Assembly (NCBI RefSeq): GCF_002113375.1
Contig: NZ_NEHO01000005.1
Location: forward strand, 344,617-408,616
From: Pseudomonas sp. R37(2017)
GTDB lineage: Bacteria; Pseudomonadota; Gammaproteobacteria; Pseudomonadales; Pseudomonadaceae
Reading direction: 5' to 3'
Length of the DNA: 64,000 bases
Under the pieces are notes generated by a model. It had not been told where the DNA came from and ran no database searches. It saw only the letters and a list, made by a program, of their open reading frames with translations. The first letter of the stretch is position 1. The number at the start of each line of letters is the position of its first letter. The position numbers were made by a program, and so were the translations under genes. Below, piece by piece: positions 18,433 through 31,873 of the stretch.

Positions 18433-18514
18433 GGAAATCACCTGGCTGCCAAAAGGTTAGTGGGACGGGGGATAAACCGGGGGGCCGTCCTGCACAATCG
18501 AGCGACAAATTAGG

Positions 18515-18533
18515 CTTAATGATAATGATTGTC
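18515..18533 (-). promoter_or_regulatory. Fur box upstream of pvdS
   Basis: Read on the plus strand, CTTAATGATAATGATTGTC agrees with the 19-base Fur consensus at 15 positions. It lies 83 bp before the pvdS ATG. Iron-bound Fur should silence pvdS here, as in other pseudomonads. Confidence 0.82.
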
Positions 18534-18619
18534 AAATGAGAAAAATAACCAGTGCGCTGCAAAAGTGCGGAGTGAGAACTGCGACACGCTGACGCACTTC
18601 AGCCCGCCTGGTGCTCGTC

Positions 18620-18643
18620 TAATTATTTCAGGACGTCATCCGT
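18620..18643 (+). promoter_or_regulatory. PvdS-type promoter (IS box) of pvdL
   Basis: TAATT at 18620-18624 (one change from TAAAT), 16 bases, then CGT at 18641-18643. It is 164 bp upstream of pvdL, with a REPIN in the leader between. Confidence 0.7.
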
Positions 18644-18680
18644 TCTGATTGGTAATTGGCACAGCGCAATCCCCACAACC

Positions 18681-18781
18681 CTGTAGGAGCGAGCCCGATC
18701 GCGATGGTCGTCAACGATGACGATGGGCGCCTGACACCCCCGCAGCGTTCTCCAGATGTTCGCGAGCAGGCTCGCTCCTAC
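18681..18781. repeat. REPIN in the pvdL leader
   Basis: CTGTAGGAGCGAGCCCGATCGCGATGG and an inverted partner TTCGCGAGCAGGCTCGCTCCTA, 26 bp before the pvdL ATG. The left REP has a changed loop (CCCGAT). As it falls between the predicted promoter and the start, it would be transcribed as a hairpin in the 5' leader. Confidence 0.88.
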
Positions 18782-18807
18782 CAAGCCGAAACCAGGCAGG
18801 AAACCTC

Positions 18808-21800
18808 ATGACTGACGCATTCGAACTCCCCAGCACAATGGTCCAAGCCCTTCAGCGCCGCGCGGTCCTGACGCCGGATCGGGTGGCCTTGCGTTTTCTT
18901 GCCGAGACCCCGGAGCATGCTGTGGTGCTCAGCTATCGCGAGCTGGATCAACGGGCGCGGACGATTGCCGGCGCAGTGCAGGCCCAGGCGGATTTTGGCG
19001 ACCGCGCCGTGCTGCTGTTCCCCAGTGGTCCGGACTATGTCGCGGCGTTCTTCGGTTGCCTGTACGCCGGCGTGATCGCAGTGCCGGCCTATCCGCCGGA
19101 GTCGACACGCCGTCATCACCAGGAGCGCCTGCTGTCGATCATCAGCGATGCGCAACCGCGCTTGCTGCTGACCAGTGCCGGCCTGCGCGATGCCTTGCTG
19201 GACATCGAAGGGGCGCCGCCGTTGCTGTGTGTCGATACCCTTGACGCTGCGCTGGCCGAGCGCTGGGTCGCAGCGGATTTGCACAGCGATCACATCGCCT
19301 TCCTGCAATACACCTCCGGCTCCACCGCGCTGCCCAAGGGCGTGCAAGTCAGCCATGGCAACCTGGTCGCCAATGAGTTACTGATTCGCCATGGTTTCGG
19401 CATCGACCTGAACCCCGACGACGTCATCGTCAGCTGGCTGCCGCTGTACCACGACATGGGTCTGATCGGTGGCCTGCTGCAGCCGATTTTCAGCGGTGTG
19501 CCGTGCGTGCTGATGTCGCCGGCGTACTTCCTTGGCCGGCCGTTGCGCTGGCTGGAGGCGATCAGCGAATACGGCGGCACCATCAGCGGCGGGCCGGATT
19601 TTGCCTATCGCCTGTGCAGCGAGCGGGTCAGCGAGTCAGCCCTGGAACGGCTCGACCTGAGTGGCTGGCGCGTGGCGTATTCCGGTTCCGAACCGATTCG
19701 CCTCGACACCCTTGAGCGCTTCGCCGAGAAGTTCGCGACCTGCGGCTTCACCGCAGACAGCTTCATGGCCTCCTACGGTCTGGCCGAAGCCACGCTGTTC
19801 GTGGCCGGTACACCCCGTGGCCAAGGCATCGGCAATTTGCGCGTGGACGATCCGGCCCTGACGCAAAACCGCGTCGAACCGGGTGAGGGCAGCGCGATCA
19901 TGAGTTGCGGCATCAGTCAGCCTGACCACGCTGTGCTGGTTGTCGATCCGGTGTCGCTCACTGAGGTGGGCGACAATGCAGTCGGCGAAATCTGGGCCGC
20001 CGGACCGAGCATCGCCCACGGCTACTGGCGCAACCCTGAAGCGACCGCCGAGACCTTCGTCCAGCATGCCGGCCAGGCCTGGCTGCGCACCGGTGACCTG
20101 GGCTTCATGCGCAACGGCGAACTGTTCATCACTGGGCGCCTGAAGGACATGCTGATCGTGCGCGGGCACAACCTGTACCCACAGGACATCGAGCAGACCG
20201 TCGAACGTGAAGTGGAGGTGGTGCGCAAAGGGCGCGTCGCCGCGTTCGCCATCAACGTGGACGGTCAGGAAGGCATCGGCATCGCTGCGGAAATCAGCCG
20301 CAGCGTGCAGAAGATCCTGTCACCCGACGGGTTGATCAAGGCCATTCGCCAGGCCGTTGCCGAGGCTTGTCAGGAAGCGCCGAGCGTGGTGGTACTGCTC
20401 AATCCGGGCGCGCTGCCCAAGACCTCCAGCGGCAAACTGCAACGCTCGGCGTGCCGCAGTCGCCTGGTAGACGGCAGCCTCGACAGCTATGCGGTATTCC
20501 CGTCGGCCAACAGCGAAAGCGCAAGCCGGATCGAGTCGGGCTCGGAGCTGCAAAGTCTGATCGGCCGCATCTGGTGTGAGCAGTTGCAAGTCAGGCAGGT
20601 GGGGGCCGACGATCACTTCTTCCTGCTCGGCGGCAACTCCATTGCGGCCACGCAAGTGGTCGCGCGTCTGCGTGAAGAGCTGGGGCTGGAGTTGAACCTG
20701 CGCCTGCTCTTCGAAGCACCGACCCTGGCGGCATTCGCCGATGAAGTGGCCCGCCGGCAACAGGACGGGGGGCTGGCCCAGGGCGCGATCACCGCGCTGT
20801 CGCGCCAGCAACCGATGCCGCAATCGCTGGCACAAAACCGGCTGTGGATCACCTGGCAACTCGATCCGCAGAGCAGCGCCTACAACATTCCCGGTGCCTT
20901 GCGCTTGCGTGGCGAGTTGAATGAAGAAGCCTTGCGCGTCAGTTTCCAGCAGTTGATCGAGCGTCATGAATCCTTGCGCACACGCTTTTTCGAGCGTGAT
21001 GGCGTAGCGTTGCAGCAGGTCGATCCGGCCGCTGGGTTCAACCTGCAAATGATCGACATCAGCGACCTGCCGGTGGCCGAGCGAGAAGCTCGAGCGCTGC
21101 AAATCCGCGAGGACCAAGCGCGTACCCGGTTCGATCTGGAGCAAGGCCCGCTGCTGTGGGTGACGCTGGTGCGCCTCGCCGACGAGGATCACCAGTTGCT
21201 CGTGACCCTGCATCACATCATTGCCGATGGCTGGTCGCTGAATGTGCTGATCGACGAGTTCTCGCGCCTGTACGCGGCCGCTTCCCAGGGTCAGCAAGCG
21301 CTGCTGGCGCCACTGCCGACCCAGTACGCCGATTACGCTAGCTGGCAGCGTCAATGGCTGGCACAAGGGGAAGGCGAACGGCAACTGGCTTACTGGAAAG
21401 CGCAGTTGGGCGACGAGCAGCCCGTGTTGAGCCTGGCCACCGATCATCCACGCTCGGCACAACAACGGCGCAGCGCTGCGCGCCACACGGTGCGTCTTGG
21501 CGCGACCCTCAGCGACGCCATTCGCCAGACCGCCCAGGCCCATGAGTCCACACCGTTCATGCTGTTGCTCGCGGCGTTTCAGGCGCTGTTGCAGCGCTAC
21601 AGCGGTCAGCGGGACATCCGCATCGGCGTGCCCAATGCCAATCGTCCGCGCCTGGAAACCCAAGGGCTGATCGGTTTCTTCATTAACATCCAGGTGCTAC
21701 GCGCGCAGGTGGATTCGCGCCTGCCATTCGTTGAATTGCTGGCACAAACCCGACTCACCACGCTGGATGCCCAGGCCCATCAGGACCTGCCGTTCGAACA

Positions 21801-24800
21801 ACTGCTGGAAGCCTTCCCCCAGGCCCGCGAACAGGGTTTGTTCCAGGTCATGTTCAACCACCAGCAACGGGACCTGAGCGCCTTGCGCCGGCTGCCGGGC
21901 TTGTTGGCCGAGGAGCTGCCGTGGCATAGCCGCGAAGCCAAGTTCGATTTGCAATTGCACAGCGAAGAAGACCGTAATGGTCGCCTGACCTTGTCCTTCG
22001 ATTACGCCAGCGAGTTGTTCGATACCACGACCATCGAGCGCCTGGCCGAGCATTTCGGCAACTTGCTGCACGCCATCTGCGAGCAACCGACCAGTGCCAT
22101 CGGTGACCTGCCATTGTTGACGGCTGTCGAGCAGCGACAGCAATCGGAGTGGGGGACCGCGGTGTGCACGGCGGCCAACCAATGGCTGCCCGAATGGCTC
22201 AACGAACAGGCGCGTCAGACGCCGCAGCGCACCGCGCTGGTGTGGGAGGGCGGCAGTCTGGATTTCGCCGAATTGCACGCCCGGGCCAACCGCCTGGCCC
22301 ATTACCTGCGTGACAAAGGCGTCGGTCCGGATGTCTGCGTGGCGATCGCCTGCGAGCGTTCGCCGCAACTGCTGGTCGGCCTCCTGGCGATCATCAAGGC
22401 GGGGGGCGCCTACGTGCCACTCGATCCGGATTACCCGGCCGAGCGCCTGGCCTACATGCTCAGCGACAGCAGAGTCCAATTGCTGCTGACGCAAAGCCGA
22501 TTGCTGGAGCGCTTGCCGGCGCCTGATGGCGTCAGCGTGATCGCCATGGACGCCTTGCATCTGGAGAACTGGCCAAGCCAGGCGCCGGGGCTGCATCTGC
22601 AGGGCGACAACCTCGCCTACGTGATTTACACCTCCGGTTCCACCGGCCAGCCAAAAGGCGTCGGCAACACCCACGCGGCGTTGGCCGAGCGCCTGCAATG
22701 GATGCAGGCCACCTATGGCCTGAACGAAACCGACGTGCTGATGCAAAAGGCGCCGATCAGTTTCGACGTGTCGGTGTGGGAGTGCTTCTGGCCCCTGATC
22801 ACCGGCGCACGTTTATTGATAGCCGGACCCGGCGAACACCGCGATCCGCATCGCATCGCACAGCTTGTGCAAGAGCACGGCGTGACCACGTTGCACTTTG
22901 TGCCGCCGCTGCTTTCACTGTTCATCGACGAACCGCTCAGCGCGCAATGCACCAGCCTGCGCCGGGTATTCTCCGGTGGCGAAGCCTTGCCCGCGGAGCT
23001 GCGCAACCGGGTGTTGGCGCAACTGCCGGCGGTGCAATTGCACAACCGCTACGGACCGACCGAAACCGCGATCAACGTCACCCATTGGCATTGCTCCCGC
23101 CTCGACGGCGAACGTTCGCCGATTGGCCGGCCATTGGGCAATGTGATTTGCCGCGTGCTCGACAGCGATCTCAATCCGGTTCCGGTCGGCGTGCCGGGCG
23201 AACTGTGCATCGGCGGCATTGGTCTGGCCCGTGGTTACCTCGGTCGTCCGGCGTTGACCGCCGAACGCTTCGTGGTCGATCCCTTGGGTGGGCCGGGCGA
23301 ACGCCTGTACCGCACCGGCGACCGGGTGCGCTGGACGGCGCACGGCGTGATCGAATACCTGGGCCGCCTCGATCAGCAGGTCAAACTGCGCGGGTTCCGC
23401 GTTGAGCCGCAGGAAATCGAAGCGCGTCTGTTGGCCCAGGACGGCGTTGCGCAAGCCGTGGTGCTGGTGCGCGAAACCCTGACCGGAGCTCAGTTGATCG
23501 GTTACTACAGCGCTGCGGACAATGCCGGGGGTGAAACCGATCAAATCGCTCGCCTGAACAGCGCACTGGCCGCCGAATTGCCGGAATACATGATCCCCGC
23601 GCAACTGATGCGCCTGGATGCAATGCCCCTCGGCCCAAGCGGCAAACTCGACCGCCGCGCCTTGCCGGAACCGCAATGGCAGGTGCGCGAACACGTCGAA
23701 CCGGTGTCTGGACTGGAACGGCACATCGCCGGAATCTGGCGCGAAGTGCTGGGCCTGGCCCAGGTCGGCCTGGGCGATGATTTCTTTGCCCTGGGCGGCC
23801 ACTCATTGCTGGCCACGCAAATCATCTCCCGTACCCGTCAGGCCTGCGACGTCGAGTTGCCGCTGCGCACGCTGTTCGAGCACAGCGACCTCGGCGCGTT
23901 TGCCGAGCAGGTTCGCTTGCTCCAGTCCAGCGGCAGCAGCAACAAACAACCGCCGATTGAAAAGGTCGACCGCAGCCAAGGGGTGCCACTGTCCTATTCC
24001 CAGCAGCGCATGTGGTTTCTCTGGCAGATGGAACCGGACAGCCCGGCCTACAACGTCGGCGGCATGGCGCGGCTGCGCGGCGTGCTGGATGTCGCGTGTC
24101 TTGAAGCGGCGCTGCAAGCCTTGATCATGCGCCACGAAACCCTGCGCACCACCTTCCCGAGCATCGACGGCGTCGCCCGTCAACAGGTGCACGCTCAATC
24201 CGATGTGCGCATGGCGTGGAAGGATTTCACCGCGCTGGATGCCGAAGGCTGCGAGTGGCAGGTCCAGCAATTGGCCGACGACGAAGCGCACCAGCCCTTC
24301 GATCTGGAAGCCGGACCGTTGCTGCGCGCCTGTCTGGTCAAGACTGCCGAGCAGGAACACTACCTGGTGCTGACCTTGCACCACATCGTCACCGAAGGCT
24401 GGGCGATGGACATTTTCGCCCGGGAACTCAGTGCGCTGTACGAAGCCTTTGTCGATGAGCGCGAATCGCCCCTCGCGCCATTGCCGGTGCAGTACCTGGA
24501 TTACAGCGTGTGGCAGCGTCAGTGGCTGGAGTCCGGCGAGCGTCAACGCCAGCTCGATTACTGGACCGCGCAACTGGGTCGCGAACACCCGCTGCTGGAG
24601 TTGCCGGCCGACCGTCCGCGTCCGCCGGCGCAAAGCCACCAGGGGGAGTTGTACCGTTTCGACCTGAGCGATGACCTCGCGGCACGGGTACGCGCCTTCA
24701 ATGCGCAGCAGGGCCTGACGCTGTTCATGACCATGACCGCCGCCCTGGCTGTCGTGCTGTACCGCTACAGCGGCCAGACCGACTTGCGCATCGGTGCGCC

Positions 24801-27800
24801 GGTGGCCAACCGCATTCGCCCGGAAAGCGAAGGGCTGATCGGGGCCTTCCTCAACACCCAGGTGCTGCGTTGCCAGCTCGACGGGCAAATGTCCGTCGGC
24901 GAATTGTTCGAGCAGGTGCGCCACACGGTGATCGAAGGCCAGTCCCATCAGGACCTGCCGTTCGATCATCTGGTGGAAGCCTTGCAGCCACCGCGCAGCG
25001 CTGCCTACAACCCGCTGTTCCAGGTGATGTGCAACGTACAGCGCTGGGAGTTCCAGCAAAGCCGTACTCTGGCCGGCATGACGGTCGAGTACCTGGTCAA
25101 CGATGCGCGTGCGACCAAGTTCGACCTCAACCTGGAAGTCACCGACCTCGACCATCGCCTGGGTTGCTGCCTGACCTACAGCACCGATCTGTTCGACGAG
25201 CCGCGCATCGCCCGCATGGCCACGCATTGGCGCAACGTGCTGGAGGCGCTGATCGCCGATCCGCAGCAACGCTTGAGCGAATTGCCGCTGCTGGACGCTG
25301 GTGAACAACAGAATCTGCTCGACAGTCTGGGTGTCGAACCGGGTGAGCATCGGCTGGACCAGTGCATCCATCACCTGTTCGCCGAGCAAGCCTTGCTGCG
25401 CAAGGATGCTCCGGCCCTGACCTTCGCCGGGCAGACCCTGAGCTATGGCGAACTCGACAGTCGCGCCAATCGCCTGGCCTGGATGCTGCGCGAGCGCGGT
25501 GTCGGGCCGCAGGTTCGTGTGGGTCTGGCGCTGGAGCGTTCGTTGGACATGGTCGTCGGCCTGCTGGCGATCCTCAAGGCCGGTGGCGCCTATGTGCCGC
25601 TCGATCCGGAATACCCGCTGGACCGCTTGCATTACATGATCGAAGACAGCGGCATCGGTCTGCTGCTCAGCGATGCCGCGATGTTCAAGGCCCTTGGTGA
25701 GTTGCCGTCAGCGGTGGGTCGCTGGTGCGTGGAAGAAGACGCGGCCAGGCTTGCCAATTACCCGGCCACCGAGTTGCCGTCGATCAGCCAGGCGCAGCAT
25801 CAGGCCTATCTGATCTACACCTCGGGCTCGACCGGTAAACCCAAAGGCGTGGTGGTGTCCCACGGCGAAATCGCCATGCATTGTCGCGCGGTGATCGAGC
25901 GCTTCGGTATGCGCCCGGACGACTGTGAACTGCACTTCTATTCGATCAACTTCGACGCCGCCACCGAACGCTTGCTGGTGCCGCTGCTCAGCGGCGCGCA
26001 GGTGGTGTTGCGGGCGCAAGGGCAGTGGGACGCACAGGAAATCTGTGGCCTGATCCGTCGTCACCACATCAACGTCCTCGGTTTCACCCCGAGCTATGGC
26101 AGCCAGTTGGCGCAGTGGCTGGCAACGCAAAATGAAATCCTGCCGGTGCGCATGATCATCACCGGCGGCGAAGCGCTGAGCGGCGAACACCTGGCGCGCA
26201 TTCGCGCAGCGTTCGCGCCGAGCCAGTTCTTCAACGCCTATGGCCCGACCGAAAGCGTGGTCATGCCGCTGGCCAGCCTTGCGCCTGAAGTGCTGGAAGA
26301 GGGCGCCGGCAGTGTGCCGATCGGCAGCGTGATCGGCGACCGCGTGGCTTACATTTTCGACGCCGATCTGGCGTTGGTGCCGCAGGGCGCGACCGGTGAG
26401 CTGTACGTGGGGGGCGCTGGTCTGGCGCAGGGGTATCACCAGCGTCCGGGCATGACCGCTGAACGCTTCGTGGCCGACCCGTTTGCCGCCAATGGCGGGC
26501 GTATCTACCGTACCGGCGACCTGGTTCGCCAGCGCGACGATGGCCTGGTGGAATACCTGGGGCGGATCGACCATCAAGTGAAGATTCGCGGTTTCCGCAT
26601 CGAATTGGGCGAGATCGAAAGCCGTTTGCTGGAACACGAATCGGTCCGTGAAACGGTGGTGCTGGCCCTCGATACGCCGAGCGGCAAGCAACTGGTCGCT
26701 TACCTCGTCAGTGACATCGCCGGGCAGAGCGATGCGCAGCAAAGCGCATTGCGCGAAGCCCTCAAGGCACACCTGAAATCGCAGCTGCCCGATTACATGG
26801 TGCCCATGCACCTGATCCTGTTGGCCCGCATGCCACTGACCGCCAACGGCAAACTCGACCGTCGCGCACTGCCGGCACCGGACCCGGAGCTGAATCGTCA
26901 GCAGTACGTGGCACCGGGCAACGAGCTCGAAGTCACGCTGGCACAGATCTGGTGCGAAGTGCTGAACGTCGAACAGGTCGGCCTCGACGACAACTTCTTC
27001 GAACTGGGCGGCGACTCGATCCTGTCGATCCAGGTGGTCAGCCGGGCGCGGCAGCAGGGTATTCACTTCAGCCCGCGCGACCTGTTCCAGCATCAGACCG
27101 TACGGACCCTCGCCGCCGTGGCCACCCGCACCGAGCAGATCAGCGCCGAACAAGGCCTGATCATGGGCGAGTCGCGACTGACGCCAATCCAGCACTGGTT
27201 CTTCGACACGGATATCCCGCAACGCCAGCACTGGAACCAGGCGTTGTTGCTGCAGCCGACGGCACCTCTGGAGTCCCACCGCCTGGAGCAAGCGCTGCTG
27301 GCGCTGATCGAGCAGCACGACGCCTTGCGTCTGCGCTTCAGCCGGATCGCCGGTCAGTGGCAAGCCCGGCATCAGCCGATCTGCGACGTGCCGGTGCTGT
27401 GGCAGGTGCGCGTTTCGTCGATGGATAAATGCCCCGCCCTGTTCGCCGATGCCCAGCGCAGCCTCGACCTCGAAGAGGGGCCGCTGATGCGCGTGTTGCT
27501 GGTCGATGGTCCCGAGGGCCAGCAACGGCTGTTCATCGCGATTCACCATCTGGTCGTCGATGGTGTTTCATGGCGCGTACTGCTGGACGACCTGCAAACC
27601 GCGTACCGCCAACTCGACGCGCGGCAGTCGGTGAAACTGCCGGCAAAAACCAGCGCTTTCAAGGACTGGGCTGCACGCTTGCAGGCCTATGCCGGCAGCG
27701 AGTCCCTGCGTGAGGAACTGGGCTGGTGGCAGACCCAATTGGCCGGACCGAGCGCCGAACTGCCGTGCGACCGCCCGGACGGCGGTCGACAGAATCGTCA

Positions 27801-30800
27801 TGGGCAAACCGTCAGCGTGCGCCTCGACAGCGAGCGCACCCGGCAATTGCTGCAACAGGCGCCGAGTGCCTATCGCACTCAGGTCAACGACCTGTTGCTG
27901 ACCGCATTGGCCCGGGTGCTGTGCCGCTGGAGCGGTCACGCATCGGTGTTGATTCAGCTGGAAGGCCATGGCCGCGAAGCGCTGTTCGAGGACATCGACC
28001 TGACCCGCAGCGTGGGCTGGTTCACCAGCGCCTACCCGTTGCGCCTTGCCCCGTCGAACATTGAAGAGGCAGCGGGGCAGGGCGCTTCGATCAAGGCGAT
28101 CAAGGAGCAACTGCGCGCCGTGCCGCACAACGGCCTGGGTTATGGCGTGCTGCGCTATCTCGCCGATGACCTGAGCCGTCAGGGCATGGCCGAGTTACCG
28201 GTGGCGCCGATCACCTTCAACTACCTGGGACAGTTCGACCAGAGCTTTGCTGCCGATGCGCTGTTCCATCCGCTGGATGAAGCCATCGGCGCGGCCCACG
28301 ATGCCAATGCACCGTTGCCCAACGAGCTGAGCGTCGACAGTCAGGTGTATGGCGGTGAACTGGTGATGCGCTGGACGTTCAGTGCCGAACGCTACGATGC
28401 GCAAACCATCGATGATCTGGCCGGTGCTTACATGGGCGAGCTGCAAAGCCTGATCGAACATTGCCTGCGCGACGATGCCGGTGGCCTGACACCGTCGGAC
28501 TTCCCGCTGGCGCAGCTCAGCCAGACGCAACTGGATGCGCTGCCGGTTCCGGCTTCCGTGATTGAAGATGTCTACCCGTTGACACCCATGCAGGAAGGCA
28601 TGTTGTTGCACACCTTGCTGGAGCCTGGCACCGGCCTGTACTACATGCAGGACCGCTATCGCATCGACAGCGAGCTCGATCCGCAGCGTTTCGCCCGGGC
28701 CTGGCAAGCGGTGATCGCCCGCCACGAAGCGTTGCGCGCGTCGTTCTGCTGGAACGTCGGCGAAGACATGCTGCAGGTGATCCACAAGCCGGGCGGCACG
28801 CCGATCGAGTACCTCGACTGGAGCGACGTGGCCGAAGCCGAGCAAGAGCCGAAGCTGCAAACCCTGCTCAAGACCGAACGCGAGGCGGGTTTCGACTTGC
28901 TCAACCAGGCACCCTTCCATCTGCGCCTGATCCGGGTCGGTGCGGCGCGCTACTGGTTCATGATGAGCAACCACCACATCCTCATCGATGCCTGGTGCCG
29001 TTCGCTGTTGATGAACGATTTCTTTGAAATCTACAGCGCCCTGGGCGAAGGCCGGGAAGCACAGCTGGCGGTGCCGCCGCGCTATCGCGACTACATCGCC
29101 TGGTTGCAACGCCAGAGCCTGGCCGAAGCGCGGCAATGGTGGAAAACCAACCTGCAAGGCTTCGAACGGACCACGCCGATCCCCAGCGACCGGCCAATCC
29201 TGCGCGAACATGCCGGCGACAGCGGCGGCATGATCGTCGGCGACTGCTACACAAGGCTCGACGCCCGTGACGGTGCGCAATTGCGCGAGCTGGCCCAGGC
29301 CCACCAACTGACCATCAACACCTTCGCCCAGGCAGCGTGGGCGTTGGTGTTGCGGCGCTTGAGCGGTGATCGCGACGTGCTGTTCGGCGTCACCGTGGCC
29401 GGACGTCCGGTGGACATGCCACAGATGCAGCGCACCGTCGGCCTGTTCATCAACAGCATCGCGCTGCGGGTGAAAATGCCCGAGGACGGCCAGCGTTGCA
29501 GCGTGCGTGAGTGGCTCAACGGATTGCTCGACAGCAACATGCAACTGCGCGAGTACGAATACCTGCCGCTGGTGAACATCCAGGAGCAAAGCGAACTGCC
29601 CAAAGGCCAGCCGCTGTTCGACAGCCTGTTCGTGTTCGAAAACGCCCCGGTGGAAGTCTCGGTGCTGGACCGTGCGCAGAGCCTCAACGCGACCTCGGAT
29701 TCGGGCCGCACCCACACCAACTTCCCGCTGACGGCGGTGTGCTATCCAGGCGATGACCTGGGCTTGCACCTGTCCTACGACCAGCGCTACTTCGAGCAAG
29801 CCACGGTCGAGCGCATGCTCGCTGAGTTCAAGCGTTTGCTGCTGGCGCTGGTGGACGGTTTCCATGACGACATGGCCGACCTGCCGTTGCTGGGGGCGCA
29901 GGAGCGGGATTTCCTTCTGCATGGCTGTAACCAGAGCGAACAGCAATATCCGCTGGAGCAGAGCTACGTTTCATTGTTCGAAACCCGGGTCGCCCGGCAC
30001 CCGCAGCGGATCGCCGCCAGTTGTCTTGACCGGCAGTACAGCTATCTTGAGTTGAACGAGCGCAGTAACCGTCTCGGCCATGCGTTGCTGGCCGCCGGTG
30101 TCGGTCGGGACCAACCGGTGGCCTTGCTGGCCGAGCGCAGCCTCGAGTTGCTGGGCATGATCATCGGCAGCTTCAAGGCCGGGGCGGGCTATCTGCCGCT
30201 GGACCCGGGTTTGCCGAGCCAGCGCCTGAACCGGATCATCGATCTGAGCCGCACGCCATTGCTGGTGTGCACGCAAGCATGCCGTGAGCAGGCGCAGGTC
30301 TTGCTCGACGAGTTCGGCTGCGCCAGTCGGCCACGACTGCTGGTCTGGGAGGAAGTCCAGGCCCTTGCGCTCTCGGCGGATAATCCGGGTCTCTACAGTG
30401 CCCCGGACAACCTGGCCTACGTGATCTACACCTCCGGTTCCACCGGCTTGCCGAAGGGCGTGATGGTCGAACAGCGCGGCATGCTCAACAACCAGTTGAG
30501 CAAGGTGCCGTACCTGAACCTGAGCGACGCCGATGTGGTCGCGCAAACCGCCTCGCAAAGCTTCGACATTTCCGTCTGGCAGTTCCTCGCCGCGCTGTTG
30601 TTCGGCGCACGGGTGGACATTGTGCCGAACACCATCGCCCACGATCCCCAGGGCTTGCTGGCGCATGTTGCGACCCAGGGCATCACCGTGCTGGAAAGCG
30701 TGCCGTCGCTGATCCAGGGCATGCTCGCCCAGGAGCGCATGGACCTCGACGGCCTGCGCTGGATGCTGCCGACCGGTGAAGCGATGCCACCGGAGCTGGC

Positions 30801-31806
30801 GCATCAATGGCTGCAGCGCTATCCGGACATCGGCCTGGTAAACGCCTACGGTCCGGCGGAGTGCTCGGATGATGTGGCGTTTTTCCGTGTCGACATGGCA
30901 TCCACTCGCGGCAGCTACCTGCCGATCGGCACGCCGACCGACAACAACCGTTTGTATTTGCTCGACGGCGCGTTGGAACTGGTGCCGCTGGGCGCGGTGG
31001 GCGAGTTGTGCGTCGCCGGCACCGGCGTCGGTCGCGGCTATGTCAGCGATCCGCTGCGCACGGCACCGGTGTTCGTGCCGAACCCGTTCGGTGCGCCGGG
31101 TGAGCGTCTGTATCGCACCGGTGACCTGGCTCGCCGGCGCAGCGATGGTGTGCTGGAGTATGTCGGCCGGGTCGACCACCAGGTGAAGATTCGCGGCTAC
31201 CGTATCGAGCTGGGCGAAATCGAAGCGCGTCTGCATGAGCAACCGCAAATCCGTGACGCAGCGGTGGCTGTGCAGGAAGGCGTCAACGGCAAGCACCTGG
31301 TTGGTTATCTGGTCACGGCCGATACTTCGCTTGATTCAAGCGAGGAACTGGAGCGAATCAAGCGGCGACTGCGTGCCGAACTGCCGGAGTACATGGTGCC
31401 GCTGCATTGGCTGTGGCTGGACAAGCTGCCGCTCAATGCCAATGGCAAGCTGGATCGCAAGGCGCTACCGGCGCTGGAGATCGGCCAACTGCACAGCCAG
31501 GACTATGCCGCGCCGCGCAATGACCTGGAGCAGACCCTCGCCGACATTTGGGCCGAGGTGTTGAAGGTCGAACAGGTGGGTATTCGCGACAACTTCTTCG
31601 AGTTGGGCGGACATTCGCTGCTGGCCACGCAAATCGCTTCGCGGGTGCAGAAAACCCTGCAACGGGATGTGCCTCTGCGGGCGATGTTCGAATGCAGCAC
31701 GGTGGAGGAATTGGCCGGGTACATCGACGGGTTGGCGGCCAACGACATCACCGGGGAGAAGGTGGATCGTTTGAATGATTTGATGGCTGAGCTGGAAATG
31801 AACTGA
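18808..31806 (+). CDS. pvdL: pyoverdine chromophore peptide synthetase PvdL
   Basis: A 4332-residue synthetase. Order: acyl-AMP ligase (1-570); carrier (Ser near 617, LGGNS); C (670-1105, HHIIADGW at 802); A (1130-1625); carrier (LGGHS, 1666); C (HHIVTEGW, 1858); A (2190-2690); carrier (LGGDS, 2737); epimerase ([10 protein letters not shown], 2913); C (HHILIDAW, 3390); A (3715-4215); carrier (LGGHS, 4269). No thioesterase, so the chain passes to the next synthetase. PvdL of P. aeruginosa loads a fatty acid, then Glu, D-Tyr and Dab. By-eye specificity codes are DVWHFGRINK, DAEGIGAVMK and DIWELTADDK; the last is the known Dab code, and the epimerase after module 3 fits D-Tyr. Its IS box is at 18620-18643. 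pvdG, which separates pvdS and pvdL in PAO1, is absent. Confidence 0.96.
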   Translation: MTDAFELPSTMVQALQRRAVLTPDRVALRFLAETPEHAVVLSYRELDQRARTIAGAVQAQADFGDRAVLLFPSGPDYVAAFFGCLYAGVIAVPAYPPESTRRHHQERLLSIISDAQPRLLLTSAGLRDALLDIEGAPPLLCVDTLDAALAERWVAADLHSDHIAFLQYTSGSTALPKGVQVSHGNLVANELLIRHGFGIDLNPDDVIVSWLPLYHDMGLIGGLLQPIFSGVPCVLMSPAYFLGRPLRWLEAISEYGGTISGGPDFAYRLCSERVSESALERLDLSGWRVAYSGSEPIRLDTLERFAEKFATCGFTADSFMASYGLAEATLFVAGTPRGQGIGNLRVDDPALTQNRVEPGEGSAIMSCGISQPDHAVLVVDPVSLTEVGDNAVGEIWAAGPSIAHGYWRNPEATAETFVQHAGQAWLRTGDLGFMRNGELFITGRLKDMLIVRGHNLYPQDIEQTVEREVEVVRKGRVAAFAINVDGQEGIGIAAEISRSVQKILSPDGLIKAIRQAVAEACQEAPSVVVLLNPGALPKTSSGKLQRSACRSRLVDGSLDSYAVFPSANSESASRIESGSELQSLIGRIWCEQLQVRQVGADDHFFLLGGNSIAATQVVARLREELGLELNLRLLFEAPTLAAFADEVARRQQDGGLAQGAITALSRQQPMPQSLAQNRLWITWQLDPQSSAYNIPGALRLRGELNEEALRVSFQQLIERHESLRTRFFERDGVALQQVDPAAGFNLQMIDISDLPVAEREARALQIREDQARTRFDLEQGPLLWVTLVRLADEDHQLLVTLHHIIADGWSLNVLIDEFSRLYAAASQGQQALLAPLPTQYADYASWQRQWLAQGEGERQLAYWKAQLGDEQPVLSLATDHPRSAQQRRSAARHTVRLGATLSDAIRQTAQAHESTPFMLLLAAFQALLQRYSGQRDIRIGVPNANRPRLETQGLIGFFINIQVLRAQVDSRLPFVELLAQTRLTTLDAQAHQDLPFEQLLEAFPQAREQGLFQVMFNHQQRDLSALRRLPGLLAEELPWHSREAKFDLQLHSEEDRNGRLTLSFDYASELFDTTTIERLAEHFGNLLHAICEQPTSAIGDLPLLTAVEQRQQSEWGTAVCTAANQWLPEWLNEQARQTPQRTALVWEGGSLDFAELHARANRLAHYLRDKGVGPDVCVAIACERSPQLLVGLLAIIKAGGAYVPLDPDYPAERLAYMLSDSRVQLLLTQSRLLERLPAPDGVSVIAMDALHLENWPSQAPGLHLQGDNLAYVIYTSGSTGQPKGVGNTHAALAERLQWMQATYGLNETDVLMQKAPISFDVSVWECFWPLITGARLLIAGPGEHRDPHRIAQLVQEHGVTTLHFVPPLLSLFIDEPLSAQCTSLRRVFSGGEALPAELRNRVLAQLPAVQLHNRYGPTETAINVTHWHCSRLDGERSPIGRPLGNVICRVLDSDLNPVPVGVPGELCIGGIGLARGYLGRPALTAERFVVDPLGGPGERLYRTGDRVRWTAHGVIEYLGRLDQQVKLRGFRVEPQEIEARLLAQDGVAQAVVLVRETLTGAQLIGYYSAADNAGGETDQIARLNSALAAELPEYMIPAQLMRLDAMPLGPSGKLDRRALPEPQWQVREHVEPVSGLERHIAGIWREVLGLAQVGLGDDFFALGGHSLLATQIISRTRQACDVELPLRTLFEHSDLGAFAEQVRLLQSSGSSNKQPPIEKVDRSQGVPLSYSQQRMWFLWQMEPDSPAYNVGGMARLRGVLDVACLEAALQALIMRHETLRTTFPSIDGVARQQVHAQSDVRMAWKDFTALDAEGCEWQVQQLADDEAHQPFDLEAGPLLRACLVKTAEQEHYLVLTLHHIVTEGWAMDIFARELSALYEAFVDERESPLAPLPVQYLDYSVWQRQWLESGERQRQLDYWTAQLGREHPLLELPADRPRPPAQSHQGELYRFDLSDDLAARVRAFNAQQGLTLFMTMTAALAVVLYRYSGQTDLRIGAPVANRIRPESEGLIGAFLNTQVLRCQLDGQMSVGELFEQVRHTVIEGQSHQDLPFDHLVEALQPPRSAAYNPLFQVMCNVQRWEFQQSRTLAGMTVEYLVNDARATKFDLNLEVTDLDHRLGCCLTYSTDLFDEPRIARMATHWRNVLEALIADPQQRLSELPLLDAGEQQNLLDSLGVEPGEHRLDQCIHHLFAEQALLRKDAPALTFAGQTLSYGELDSRANRLAWMLRERGVGPQVRVGLALERSLDMVVGLLAILKAGGAYVPLDPEYPLDRLHYMIEDSGIGLLLSDAAMFKALGELPSAVGRWCVEEDAARLANYPATELPSISQAQHQAYLIYTSGSTGKPKGVVVSHGEIAMHCRAVIERFGMRPDDCELHFYSINFDAATERLLVPLLSGAQVVLRAQGQWDAQEICGLIRRHHINVLGFTPSYGSQLAQWLATQNEILPVRMIITGGEALSGEHLARIRAAFAPSQFFNAYGPTESVVMPLASLAPEVLEEGAGSVPIGSVIGDRVAYIFDADLALVPQGATGELYVGGAGLAQGYHQRPGMTAERFVADPFAANGGRIYRTGDLVRQRDDGLVEYLGRIDHQVKIRGFRIELGEIESRLLEHESVRETVVLALDTPSGKQLVAYLVSDIAGQSDAQQSALREALKAHLKSQLPDYMVPMHLILLARMPLTANGKLDRRALPAPDPELNRQQYVAPGNELEVTLAQIWCEVLNVEQVGLDDNFFELGGDSILSIQVVSRARQQGIHFSPRDLFQHQTVRTLAAVATRTEQISAEQGLIMGESRLTPIQHWFFDTDIPQRQHWNQALLLQPTAPLESHRLEQALLALIEQHDALRLRFSRIAGQWQARHQPICDVPVLWQVRVSSMDKCPALFADAQRSLDLEEGPLMRVLLVDGPEGQQRLFIAIHHLVVDGVSWRVLLDDLQTAYRQLDARQSVKLPAKTSAFKDWAARLQAYAGSESLREELGWWQTQLAGPSAELPCDRPDGGRQNRHGQTVSVRLDSERTRQLLQQAPSAYRTQVNDLLLTALARVLCRWSGHASVLIQLEGHGREALFEDIDLTRSVGWFTSAYPLRLAPSNIEEAAGQGASIKAIKEQLRAVPHNGLGYGVLRYLADDLSRQGMAELPVAPITFNYLGQFDQSFAADALFHPLDEAIGAAHDANAPLPNELSVDSQVYGGELVMRWTFSAERYDAQTIDDLAGAYMGELQSLIEHCLRDDAGGLTPSDFPLAQLSQTQLDALPVPASVIEDVYPLTPMQEGMLLHTLLEPGTGLYYMQDRYRIDSELDPQRFARAWQAVIARHEALRASFCWNVGEDMLQVIHKPGGTPIEYLDWSDVAEAEQEPKLQTLLKTEREAGFDLLNQAPFHLRLIRVGAARYWFMMSNHHILIDAWCRSLLMNDFFEIYSALGEGREAQLAVPPRYRDYIAWLQRQSLAEARQWWKTNLQGFERTTPIPSDRPILREHAGDSGGMIVGDCYTRLDARDGAQLRELAQAHQLTINTFAQAAWALVLRRLSGDRDVLFGVTVAGRPVDMPQMQRTVGLFINSIALRVKMPEDGQRCSVREWLNGLLDSNMQLREYEYLPLVNIQEQSELPKGQPLFDSLFVFENAPVEVSVLDRAQSLNATSDSGRTHTNFPLTAVCYPGDDLGLHLSYDQRYFEQATVERMLAEFKRLLLALVDGFHDDMADLPLLGAQERDFLLHGCNQSEQQYPLEQSYVSLFETRVARHPQRIAASCLDRQYSYLELNERSNRLGHALLAAGVGRDQPVALLAERSLELLGMIIGSFKAGAGYLPLDPGLPSQRLNRIIDLSRTPLLVCTQACREQAQVLLDEFGCASRPRLLVWEEVQALALSADNPGLYSAPDNLAYVIYTSGSTGLPKGVMVEQRGMLNNQLSKVPYLNLSDADVVAQTASQSFDISVWQFLAALLFGARVDIVPNTIAHDPQGLLAHVATQGITVLESVPSLIQGMLAQERMDLDGLRWMLPTGEAMPPELAHQWLQRYPDIGLVNAYGPAECSDDVAFFRVDMASTRGSYLPIGTPTDNNRLYLLDGALELVPLGAVGELCVAGTGVGRGYVSDPLRTAPVFVPNPFGAPGERLYRTGDLARRRSDGVLEYVGRVDHQVKIRGYRIELGEIEARLHEQPQIRDAAVAVQEGVNGKHLVGYLVTADTSLDSSEELERIKRRLRAELPEYMVPLHWLWLDKLPLNANGKLDRKALPALEIGQLHSQDYAAPRNDLEQTLADIWAEVLKVEQVGIRDNFFELGGHSLLATQIASRVQKTLQRDVPLRAMFECSTVEELAGYIDGLAANDITGEKVDRLNDLMAELEMN

Positions 31807-31873
31807 AAGCCAATAGTTCACGGAAAATCCGGATGCTGCCCCACGGGCACGTCCGCAGCCGCCGGAACACAGT

